A stretch of 64,000 nt of DNA from Aureobasidium sp. EXF-3400 (taxonomy: Eukaryota; Ascomycota; Dothideomycetes; Dothideales; Saccotheciaceae): positions 1 to 64,000 of the forward strand of contig SWBL01000208.1 of the NCBI GenBank assembly GCA_024195585.1, written 5' to 3'. How positions within the stretch are numbered: the first letter of the stretch is position 1; each line of letters starts with the position of its first letter. The notes under the pieces are model-generated. The model was not told the DNA's origin. It did no database searches and was given only the letters and a program-made list of their open reading frames with translations. Both the position numbers and the translations under genes were made by a program. This document shows, piece after piece, positions 24,001 to 33,987 of this stretch.

Positions 24001-25128
24001 GTTGATCAGTCATCTGTCATGATGAACTGCGAAGAATGCAAGTCACAGCCTCGCAGGTGATAGCTTAGGAACCTTCGGTCCATGCTTCCTGCCGGACGGG
24101 TAAGGGTTCTTCGCTACTACATTACTCCCGCTCGGGCTGGAGCGTCCCGCGTTGCCTCTTGCTTCGGACAAAACGTCAAGATGAACAAAGGAGATGGTGA
24201 TCAACCCCTAGCTCGACTCGAGTGACAACAACAACTGTGGTACGTATCGCAGATGCTTACCTACTCATCCAACATGGTTAATATCTTTTCACTTACCTTT
24301 CATCTCTTGCAGACGCCTAGCGACACATGCCGAGACGGCGAGCAAGACTTCGTGAAGTGGTTGTTCTTTGGTAAACTAGTCGGTTGGAACCCGCTAGTCA
24401 AACCTACCTCGATCTCATGTGCCTCATGGCATGAGCGCCAAAATTAATGAGGATGGTTCATGGCGGGCTGGTCACACAAAGTGGCATACACATGCGAAAC
24501 AGAGATTGAAAACTGACCCTTCTTCATGTGCTAGGGCTACGACGGTGGTCATCCGGACATTGATCTTCTACGCCTCAGACGCTTTACAGTCGGTACCAAG
24601 TTGACTGACGCTGAGATTCTCGACGCGCAAGTCCTGCGCCGAATTGCGGACCTGTTCTCGGCGTTGCACCCGTTTGTGAGTTTGTTTTCTGTTCCCTTGC
24701 CCTGCCTCAATATCTTTGTGAGGAAAATGTCGCGTCCATGAACCATGGTACTCGAGTCGCACCGTCTCTTGACTATACGATGATAGGGGCTGAACGGACC
24801 TTTTATGGTTGCGAGTCAGTATCCACAAAATGTCAACCGTCCGGCCCGCGGTACGGTGCGTGGCCTGTTTCGGGGTTTAGTCTTTACGGAGCAAACCCAT
24901 GGAAACCTTCCCTGCCAATACCCCTCCTAGCCAGCCATGGAATATTCAGAAAAGTGATGGCTGATGTTAGTTCATTTCCAGATCGCTTGTTTGAACCGTA
25001 CAGTTCTCCCGGACCCCGATGATGAAGATGGCGAGGATGATGATGATGATGATGATGAAGAAGACGAGGAAGAAGAAGCCGAAAGCGAACAGGACGAGGA
25101 GTCTGGAGCAGAAGCCTCCGATACCTAG
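21072..25128 (+). CDS. DUF2461-domain protein with oversized introns
   Basis: Model: join(21072..21549,22005..22120,22179..22232,22339..22358,22428..22498,23492..23688,24535..24675,24982..25128), 407 aa. Function unknown. The first ~130 residues are basic/acidic and nucleus-like (RKRKQGPVRGARRAA; PKKRRAP). The DUF2461 (TIGR02453) domain runs from TIHPNTMLFLKDLKANNDREWLK through PYFSAAWSRTGRKGPYAAYY and HPDIDLLRLRRFTVG. The tail is a long Asp/Glu run encoded by GAT/GAA repeats. All eight exons join in frame and follow the domain without gaps. Four of the seven introns are 306-993 bp, whereas introns elsewhere here are mostly 48-140 bp. One exon is only 20 nt. Confidence 0.85.
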
Positions 25129-28100
25129 GCAGTAAGGTGCGAAACTGGTGTATGGCAAGGTGTAAAGCAAGACTCAGAGTAGTGCCGTTGCAACGGGCAA
25201 GAGCTTCCAACATTCATGCAAATTCTCTGATCACTTTCTTCAGCAGGCAGCAGCGATTAACAAATCGCCGACTGCCACGAAATGTATCATTTTTTCCAAT
25301 ATTCGCTGCGTGATGTTCTGCTTTCATCTACTCGCATTCTGCAGCACTTGTCGTCTGTGACAGGTCGACGTTGAACTGTCAAAAACAATATGCCAGCGCA
25401 TCAAGGCTTCGCATAACTTATGATTGGTCTCTCCCACACTTTAGGGCGTGCATTTTGCATAGAGAGCCCGCATGAGATTTCAATCACCTGACGACGCACC
25501 ATGCGCTTTTAGGCCTAGAGCCCCCACGGTACATGCGCACGCTGGGCCACCTTTTCAGGTTGCTTTACGTCTGTGCTACCCATGCTCGGGTGTGGTTCAT
25601 GATTAGCAGGGTAGATGGTTGGGCAGAGACAGGGAAGGACGGCAGAACCTGTATGAGGTTCGACCACGATTGATACATAGTGCAGCAGCTCTCAAGTCCG
25701 GGCAGGGAATGCTGGGCTGCAGGACGTGGCTGTCGCAGTGTCGAGCTTGCGCGGCAAAAGCCTGTTCAGTGTTACGACTTACGAATGATCTGTTCGTGTC
25801 GCTCCATCTTTTTGTCATTGACCGGATTAGGTCGATCAAGGTTGAACGGACGGTCCTCGTTCGATCCGCACCGCCTCCCAGCGTACCGTACCTTATGTTG
25901 GTTGTTCGTTTGCAAGGCTCACGCGTGGGTGGCAGCGAGATTCTCGAAACAGACGATTGCGATCGACCTTCCGGGAGGCCGCGGACGGGTCAACGTTACC
26001 GACAGATTACAGGTCTCTCTGGGATCGCGTTGTCTTTGCCTTGTCTTGTGTTGTTTCATTTTGTAGAGACAAAACACATCGTCCAATGTTTCTCGTTTAG
26101 TCCGGCTTCGTCCAACTCCGGAACGGACCGCTGTCGGTAGGAGGGGTAGGCCTGACGAGGGGATGCATACAATCCGCACATATGACTGCATCGTAAACAA
26201 GCGAAATTCAGGGCTTGGAATCTGACATGCTGGTCGGCATTCTCTATTAGGAGCCATGTTGCGAAAGAGTAAGACTTTTAGAGTGGTGCCCAAGTCCTTA
26301 CCGAATCTCGATATAGCGGTGTCGCATCCGACTATCGTAAGACTGCATGAAATGGAGCTGCGTCGGAAGCAAAGTAGGGTGTGTTTAACTAACTTTCCTG
26401 ATCATGCAGGCTCCGTCTTTATCGCGAAGATGCATCTGCCCGGCCCGCCACTCCACATGCTGTACGCTGCATGGCATGTCAGCGATGGCCAGGAAGCAAG
26501 GAGACAAACGAAGGAAGATAGTGTGATGTGATTCGAATGCCATGCATTTGCGCTTCGTCCCGGGCCTTCTCTGAGACTGAAACCTTGTACGGACCCCTTT
26601 GCATACCGCTTCGTCTGAGATGGTTGATAGATCAGAATTTCTCGTTTCGAATCGCTGATGTAATTGAAGATGTTTCGATAGAAATAGAGAGCGTTGGAAT
26701 CGTCTCTTCCATGAGCACTCGATCAAGTCCCTTTCCTTCGCAAGTCCATGACGTGCGGCTTCTCTGAAGCAAGACAGCGTCCAGAAGACTCCTTTTCTGT
26801 GGCTCCATTGGTAAAGTTCGACCCAAAAAGGACGAGAACAGCCCAGACAAGGCAAGCATCAAGTCTGACGGTCGACTGAACCAAGCAAGCGTATCCTCAG
26901 TCTCACTCCCTTATTTGCAGTCGTTGAAACGGCGGGATCTTGAACATCATCCTAGCGGCGAGTAACTCTCGGAGCGCCGCATGAGCCAGCGGGAGGACGG
27001 TTTGGACTAAGGTAAGTGTCCCGTACGCACGTGTCCCTCTAAGACATGCACGACCTTGTCTCTCCGTAATCATCATTTGACAAGGCGCATACTGACTCGA
27101 AAGTGCAGGGCAGAAGATAAGGTGGTGGTCTGATACAGTCATCAATCACATCAAGCAAATTGCGAAAGTCACCGGTCAAGCGAAACGACAGGCGGACGGA
27201 GCGACAGTGACAAGCGGCGGACGCAACAAGAGTGACTCGCCAGAGCGGTCAGCAGGAAAGATCGCCCCTAAGCGCGTCAAACAGACGCGCGCACACGCCG
27301 GAGCCGCTGACGGAGTCACAAACGGCGAACGGTGGCTTTCACCCTAAATGCAGATCATTGCATCGCTCGAGATCCTCCTTGGTCAGAGAGTTCGTGCTGT
27401 CGCGTGGCAAGCCGAGGGTCAAGCCTGCAGAAGCACTCGGACCAGGCGAAGCAAGTTGCTGATTTAGCGCTCCTACACAGGACGGCGACGACAAACCAAG
27501 TCCACTTTGAGCCAAGGAGCAACTTAGAAGGATCGATCAAGGCCTCTCTTCCGTGGCACGTCCAAATCTCGCTTTGCCCTGCCCTGCCGGTAGTATTTGT
27601 CTTCTGACCGCCTGCACGCTCAAGTGGAGTCTACCACCAAAACAACGTTTCGATCACGGCACGGCTCTCTGCGCACTGAGTGGCAGCGTCCGCAAAGCTA
27701 AAGCTCTGCTCCGACACGGCGTGGCTGCCTTGACCCGCGCGCGCTGTGATCGACAGGATTGTTTATTGCGTACAAATTTGTTTGCGCTAGAGCCGCGCAT
27801 GCCCTCATCTTTGTGAGATTGAGGTGTTTAGCGAAGCAGCAGACGCGGAGTGACCGCATGAGCAGTCTGTTCAAGCTCAAGTCGACAACTCTTAGACTCG
27901 GTCGTGGGCGCGCAGGGTGGCCCCTAGCTAGTGGTGTTGGAAGAGTGTCGCAACAGACGCTCGGACTTCTGACAAAATATTGGATTCTCAAAAAGCATCC
28001 ACAAACTCACGGACACACTACTACCCGTCCGCGTTTCTCGCTAACCAGAGAGCGCCCCGGGCCTATCCACAATCCCGTCTGAGACCAGTAACGCCCTCAA

Positions 28101-28584
28101 CCAACCAAATACGACCGCTTCGACAGCCGGTCGCCTTTTGCACCTGAAATAGCGGCAGGAACCCCACCATCTGTTCCTTGGACATTTCCGTGCCTGTGTG
28201 TCGGATTCACATCGTTTCTTTCTACCGCTCCTTCTGCCGCCCCTAGAAGCGCGCTTGAGGTCATTTGGTCCATTTTCTTGTACAAGACAGGCTGCACACC
28301 CGCACCCGCGACATCTCCCAGCTGCTGCGCGCAAGACTCTCAACCGCTGCTTTTCGAAAATACCGTCGCAGTTTCTGCTGCAGCTGTCACCCGACGCCGC
28401 TGTCTTGCCTTGAGTGCCGTTGATCCTGCAGCTCGCCTGCGGCCCGCGCCTTCCTTGTGCAACTACGACGTAGCTGCCACATCCCACATCCCACGCCAGC
28501 CGACGTGCATACTCGGCTACTGCTGTTCGACAAATCTCAGCAAAGCGCATTAGTCGCTCCATCCCCGCCTATATTTATTTTGAC
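25129..28584. other. 3.4-kb gene-free region upstream of the Zn2Cys6 gene
   Basis: The largest gap in the window. No complete gene, tRNA or clear repeat found. The last ~500 bp is C-rich and likely 5' leader or promoter of the regulator. Short overlapping open frames on both strands show no recognisable motif. Confidence 0.5.
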
Positions 28585-30196
28585 ATGTACCCAAATCCCG
28601 GACCTCAGGCTGCTTGGACGCCAAATACCAATGGTCAGCCACCGCAGCAACAACCACAACCTCCTCACCCTCAACATCCTCATCAACACCCTCACCAACA
28701 ACAGCAGCTGCAACAACCCTTGCAACACCAGCAACCTCCTCCGCCCCCACCTTCTACCTCTGCCCCTCCACAACATCAGCAGCAGTGGGCACAACCACCT
28801 CCAACCCACCCCAACGCCCAGTATCCCCAACAGCGTCATCCCACTCAGGTATGTCGAGTCGCACAACGCAAACAGTCTCGCGTGACACTAACCTTTCTTC
28901 TATCCAGATTCCTCCCATCAGTCAGGCATTGCCCCAAGGAGGACCTCCAAACATGACCACTCTTCAGCCTTCTCACCCAGACCACTATCGTTCGCTGCCA
29001 CCACCTCCAATGTATGGGCACGCTCCACCAGGTCACTACCAGCAGCCTCTACCCTACCCTCCTCAACCTGCACCTCGTCAAAGAACAGCTATTGCTTGCC
29101 GCTACTGTCGTCGTAGAAAGGTATGTCCTCATGAAAGAGAACTCGTCAGCACTTACCTAACCTTGACTAGATTCGATGCTCTGGTTTTGATCAGTCCGAG
29201 GATGGTCGTTGCACAAACTGCCAGCGATTCTCGCAGGAGTGCGTCTTCACGCCCGTCTCGGCGCAGTCACAGGCCTTCGTCCCGGCGCATACTGTCTGGA
29301 GACAGCAGGGTGCACCTCCACAGCAACTCTACGGAGCTTATGGTCAGCCGCTTCCTCCTCAGCAACACGCGGCTCGCGACCCCTATCCTCCGCCGCAACA
29401 CGCCTACCCTCCTCCCCAGGGTTACCCCCAAGGTCCACCGGTCTACGCGATGCCTCCAGGTCATGTCCCTCAAGGGCCTCCCCCTGCTCATGTAGCACCT
29501 CCGCAACCCACTGGAACACCGAACCCTGCTCAGGAAGCTGGTCGCAAGCGCCCTAACGAAGAGCCGCACACTCCAACTCTCCCACCGCCAAACCCTGCTC
29601 AGGCCGCTCAACTTCCTCAACAAGGACCTCCTCCACCTCATCCTCATGCTCAGCCTCAGTACACTTACCCTGATCCTACTGTCTTGACACCTGCAGCCGG
29701 CTCTCCTGCTTCTTCGAACACTTCGTTCCAATCCGCTCAACCTCATGCTCAGCCGTACTTTGCGCCTGCACCCGCACGTAAACCATCTCCTCAGCAAAAC
29801 AACTACGCATATGACCAGCCTCGTGCTTCCCACTCACCACACGCTCATGCCGCCTCTGTCACTCCGGCTGCCTATAACCCGGCTGTGACTTCTCACCCAG
29901 AATCTAAGCCCGTTCCTTCGAACTCGGAACGTTCAAGCCCAACCAACACTGCCAGAGGTGTGCGCATCAATGAACTGGTCGGTCCTAGTGGTCAGCCCCA
30001 GGCTCAGTCTCAGCAAAACCACACCCAGGCACCTCCACCACCTCCTTCTACTGCCGCCCACTCCCAGCAGCCCCAGCAAGCTCCGGGCGCTCCTCAAAAC
30101 GCATCGCAACAGGCTCAGAACCAGGCCAACTCCGAAGGTAGTCGAAGCCAAGCTGATAGCAACATGCTTAGCAAGCTCAACAACCCGCGCATGTAG
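28585..30196 (+). CDS. Zn(II)2Cys6 transcription factor, Pro/Gln-rich
   Basis: Model: join(28585..28848,28908..29120,29171..30196), 500 aa. A nuclear DNA-binding regulator. Residues 1-~140 are extremely Pro/Gln/His-rich. The binuclear zinc cluster follows: CRYCRRRK, then after an intron IRCSGFDQSEDGRCTNCQRFSQECVF, with spacing C-x2-C-x6-C-x10-C-x2-C-x6-C. The second intron cuts the zinc cluster between Cys2 and Cys3. The rest is Pro/Gln/Ala-rich with no fungal-specific TF (middle homology) domain seen, and a conserved-looking RGVRINELVG near residue 440. Introns are 59 and 50 bp. The long non-coding upstream region would suit a heavily regulated gene. The target genes are unknown. Confidence 0.88.
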
Positions 30197-30930
30197 GAAT
30201 GTCGCACACCACATCCTTCCGACTGCACATGCTCTGTCGCTATTCCTCGGAGGAAGGGTCCTACCGTCACTATTGAAGATTATAACTCCTCTGATGAGTC
30301 GAGTTCTTGACCGACTAATCCGATGAAGGTCAGAAGCAAAAGTCACCGGATCGCTTTTGCTCAGAATGATATACGTCTTCTGTTGTTCTTTCTTTTTCGT
30401 CTTTTTCCTTTTCTTTTTCACCATGCTATTAATTTTGTTTCGGGCAAAAGCATACTTTCATGGCTAATGCTACTTTGCTGGAACGGTTGCTAGACTCAAA
30501 AGGCATTGATTTCTCTGCTGGCAGGAGTGTTCTGATAGCGTTTAACTCATGCATTGGGGTGGTTGGTCTTCTGTCACCATTGGACGGCACTGCTTGGTCA
30601 GTATCTTGAAATAGTCGATAGCTTTGGCTCCAGAGAAGAGTCAAAAAGTTTTGTTCTGAACATGGTTGTTTTGCAACGGATTCCGTCTCTCACAGACTCA
30701 GTAGTATTCGTGCCATAACCTTCATCATCGTTGTGTTCGTGTCTCAAGACTTGATAAACAAAGGGATTGAGATTGTTCTGTGCAATGCGAATTCGAGATG
30801 TTTTTCACATGCGGTGACAGTGATGACGACGCCAAGAACAGTCACCGCGCTCAACTTCTCTCTCGACACCTCATGATTCTGTCTTTACAATCAACCAGGA
30901 GACAAAAGCATTAATATTGGAATCAAAATT
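30197..30930. other. Intergenic
   Basis: 734 bp between two + strand genes. T-rich 3' flank of the regulator (runs of TTTCTTTTTC near 30390-30420), then promoter of the next gene. No other feature seen. Confidence 0.5.
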
Positions 30931-32598
30931 ATGACAGAAGCATTGGTGAAATGGGCAGTGCCTCAAATCTCACGTCTTTTGCCTTTGGACGAGGATTCGC
31001 TCAAACAGATCGTCACATACCACGATACACTACCTAGAGATGTAGCAGCAGAACAACTTGGAGGTCTGTTGGGCGATTCACCACAAGCTCTGGAGTTCAT
31101 TGCTTCTTTCAACTCACGTCGCCAAACTCCACCTTCAGAGGCTCGTCCAGCGCCCGCGGCTGCCTCGGCACAAGATGGAGGTGTACGCAAGAGGCAACCG
31201 AAACAACCAAAGAAGAAGGCAAACATTCATAGCCTACCAGCACGACAGGTCCAGGATCTTGGGGGCAGTTCTGGTGCATACAGGAAGCAGGATGAAGGCG
31301 ACTACATGGCTGGATCTTCGAAAAAGAAACCGCAAGCATCTCTATCCAACACGTTGGCCTTGCAGGAGGCACCTGACGCCAGGCAACTTCCTGTTCGCAC
31401 TGCTGGAGGTGTATCACGCGGACCTAAAGCTCCTCCATCAGCATCTGGCCCTCTTATTTCTGATGTGCTTCCTCCACCATCACAGTCATCTACTCCTCGC
31501 ACTGCATCACCAGCACCGACCAAGACAAAGGTCAACATCACTGGAGGCACCAACATGCATGGAGCTGGAAAGACTCTGTCAGATTTAGATTCTGCCATTC
31601 GATCTCTCGAGTTGCAGACCAATCCCACCCTAGCTTCGAACTCGCAGTCAGCTGCGGATCTCGCGAAGCGAAGATGTAATTGCATGGCTACACGCCATCC
31701 GTTGTTGACCATCGCCCCAAATTGTCTCAACTGTGGAAAGATCGTTTGCGTGAAGGAAGGTCTGGGACCATGCACATTTTGCGAAACACCACTTCTTTCA
31801 TCTTCAGAGATCGCAAGCATGGTTCGCGTGTTGAAAGATGAGCGTGGCAAAGAACGTCAAGCCGCGAACAACGCGTCCCACAAACGTGCCGAGGTCAGCC
31901 AAAAACCTCGCGCCTTCACTGGTCGTGATTTCCTTTCTTCCTCAGCCGCAGCTTCTACTACCGCATCACCACTTTCTTCTGCACCTCCCTCTGAAGACGA
32001 GGGCGATGCTGCTGTCAGCAAGGCTAAAGAGCACCGAGACAAACTTCTCGCGTTCCAAGCCAACAACGCCAGACGTACGCGCATCCATGATGAAGCTGCA
32101 GACTTTGATGTTCCTTCTTCCGGAACGAACATGTGGGCGTCACCAACAGAGCGTGCTGCAGAACTCAAACGCCAACAAAAGATTATGCGAGAGATGGAAT
32201 GGAATGCACGACCTGAATACGAGAAACGCCGTATGGTAGCTAGTATCGATGTTGTGGGCGGAAAAATTGTTAAGCGCATGGCTGAGGTTGAGAGACCTGC
32301 TAGTGATGCGGAGGAAGAGGTTGAAGAGGAAGACACCACGCCAGTAAGACGAGACGATAATGCTGGGTCTGGAGCTTTCAGCAACAATCCTCTGCTGGGT
32401 GCGCTCGTCAGACCTACAGCTAGAGCTGACAAAGGAAAAGCCAAGGGACAGGAGGGAAGCGAAAACAGGAAGAGTACTTGGAGGAGGGTGCAAGACGATA
32501 ACGATGACAATGAAGCATGGATTCTGGATGGCGGCGCATATGGTGGAAGAGTGGAAGGCAGGATACTGGGCGCGGAGGAACATGCCTTTGGCTCTTGA
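30931..32598 (+). CDS. RQT4: ASC-1/TRIP4 homolog, ribosome quality-control trigger subunit
   Basis: One exon, 555 aa. Yeast Rqt4 and human TRIP4 act with the helicase Slh1/ASCC3 to split collided ribosomes. The diagnostic part is the C2HC5-type zinc finger at about residues 247-291: RRCNCMATRHP, NCLNCGKIVC and GPCTFCETPLL. An N-terminal ~60-residue helical segment (LVKWAVPQISRLLPLDEDSLKQ) resembles the CUE-like region of the family. The middle is low-complexity Pro/Ser/Lys. A second conserved stretch, NNARRTRIHDEAADFDVPSS, follows the finger. The human ASCH domain is absent, as expected for fungal forms. A terminal-inverted-repeat element begins 39 bp after the stop. Confidence 0.88.
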   Translation: MTEALVKWAVPQISRLLPLDEDSLKQIVTYHDTLPRDVAAEQLGGLLGDSPQALEFIASFNSRRQTPPSEARPAPAAASAQDGGVRKRQPKQPKKKANIHSLPARQVQDLGGSSGAYRKQDEGDYMAGSSKKKPQASLSNTLALQEAPDARQLPVRTAGGVSRGPKAPPSASGPLISDVLPPPSQSSTPRTASPAPTKTKVNITGGTNMHGAGKTLSDLDSAIRSLELQTNPTLASNSQSAADLAKRRCNCMATRHPLLTIAPNCLNCGKIVCVKEGLGPCTFCETPLLSSSEIASMVRVLKDERGKERQAANNASHKRAEVSQKPRAFTGRDFLSSSAAASTTASPLSSAPPSEDEGDAAVSKAKEHRDKLLAFQANNARRTRIHDEAADFDVPSSGTNMWASPTERAAELKRQQKIMREMEWNARPEYEKRRMVASIDVVGGKIVKRMAEVERPASDAEEEVEEEDTTPVRRDDNAGSGAFSNNPLLGALVRPTARADKGKAKGQEGSENRKSTWRRVQDDNDDNEAWILDGGAYGGRVEGRILGAEEHAFGS

Positions 32599-32636
32599 TT
32601 CGATATTACCTCCCCATTGTGCTAGAATATAACGCA

Positions 32637-33159
32637 TGTAGCTATAAAAATGCACAATACTACTAGGAAGTATCTACTGAGAAGCGACAATTTATCGGCT
32701 CTCCGTGGACACACCTCTGCTTCCGAGAACAGTCGTGTCTTTTCACAGTGCACAATCTGCGATTTTCTATGTTCGGAGTGCCTACTCTTCCTCGAACTTT
32801 ACAGTAGCCTCCTCTTGGTCCTTCTTGACTTTGACCTCGGTCTCTTCCTCCTCTTAGGCGGCCTTGTCGGCTGCGGCCTTACCTTTCGAGAAAGGACATT
32901 CTGTCTTGGTATGACCCAAGGTCTTGCATGTCTTGCAAAAAGGATCGTTAGAGCAGTTACGGGATATCGGAATAGATGGTTGTTGTTATGAGGAGAGAAG
33001 ATTCATCGTACTCCGACTGTAGTGAAGAGCATCTCTATACTACGTATAGACACAATTGTTCTTAGAAGGAAAGGCATAGCCAGAGAGAGCTCATAATATG
33101 TCGCCTCTTAGTGGGCAATGTTTTCTTCTTCAATATTGTTGTGCATTTTTATAGCTACA
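32637..33159. mobile_element. 523-bp TIR element carrying a zinc-knuckle fragment
   Basis: A perfect 21-bp inverted repeat, core TAGCTATAAAAATGCACAA, occupies 32637-32657 and 33139-33159. TA dinucleotides at 32639-32640 and 33156-33157 could be the target duplication of a Tc1/mariner- or pogo-type insertion. The inside encodes no transposase. It carries on the minus strand (about 32800-32975) an open stretch with a CX2CX4HX4C zinc knuckle. It is the largest of at least four related elements in the window. Confidence 0.75.
32801..32975 (-). pseudogene. Zinc-knuckle (CCHC) coding fragment inside the TIR element
   Basis: Minus-strand frame containing C-K-T-C-K-T-L-G-H-T-K-T-E-C, an exact CX2CX4HX4C pattern. 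A basic Lys/Ala-rich run and a TAA follow, then a further ~23 Glu/Lys-rich codons in the same frame to a TAG. No start or upstream domain is visible; a stop lies ~15 codons before the knuckle. It looks like a captured or decayed 3' gene end. The parent gene is unknown; a retroelement Gag is an alternative source. Confidence 0.45.
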
Positions 33160-33403
33160 CGCGCGCTATACTTTCGCACATGGGGAGGCTGGAATACGAT
33201 AAAATCAGAAAGCACTCAAAATCATGCGAGACTCAACTCCTCCGCACCTGCCGAATCTGCCCGAGAAGATTGTCTCCACTCTACGATTCCACCATGTTTC
33301 TTTCGAGGGCTTTCAGATCCTGTAGCGAGAGTATCTATCACGATTGCCATTCTAGTGATCTGTTATCAATGTATGTAAGATTTTCACACATCATATCAGA
33401 AAG

Positions 33404-33474
33404 GTCGCGGTGGTGTAGTGGTAACATTCTCGCCTTCCAAGCGTGAGCGGTGGGTTCGATTCCCGCCCGCGACA
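33404..33474 (+). tRNA. tRNA-Gly (UCC anticodon)
   Basis: 71 nt, no intron. The acceptor stem GTCGCGG pairs fully with CCGCGAC, followed by discriminator A. The A box TGGTGTAGTGG and the B box GGTTCGATTCC are canonical, and the T stem GTGGG/CCCGC closes with one G-T pair. The anticodon loop CTTCCAA (33434-33440) gives anticodon TCC at 33436-33438, reading GGA. The anticodon stem CTCGC/GCGTG has one T-T mismatch at the second pair. A TTTT Pol III terminator follows at 33481. Confidence 0.93.
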
Positions 33475-33987
33475 GTGTTCTTTTGCTCTTCGCGCATCTA
33501 ACGCACTACCTTTCGTCTAAATCGAGGTCGATTTGGTGGAGTTATGCTCGTTCGAAGGATTGATAATTTTTGAAGCCTGGTTGAAGCCTCTGACATACAG
33601 TGTGCATTTAGCAGATATCGGCCCAATACCACAATCTTTTGCGGCACAGTTAAGGAACACAGTGAATACTCGCACATTCACTCGAGACAACGCGACGTTT
33701 TATGTACAGATGCGGAATGTTGTCTTGGTAGTCACCTGCCTCTTCTTACTGAAGTGATTGATAGTACGACAGACTTTGATAGTTCTCATCGTTATAGAAG
33801 CAGAAATTCATCAAATGGTATAAACAGCAATGATAGCAATGAGTCAACAACAACATCAAAATCCCAGCAAGTATAGCAAACCTCCACTCTCTACCGTTCT
33901 TCCACCCATCATGTTTAGCCATAGAAACCTCCTCATCTCATCTTATGACATAGATCCATCCGTGTTCCCTCATCATGCTGAGAGTAT
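33475..33987. other. Intergenic, tRNA and REC8 3' flanks
   Basis: About 510 bp. Pol III terminator at its start; otherwise A/T-rich with no feature seen. Confidence 0.5.

Noticed and set aside
25619..26140. 173-codon open frame on + strand in the large gap
   Set aside because: No recognisable motif, begins at a non-ATG codon, overlaps equally long frames on the other strand.
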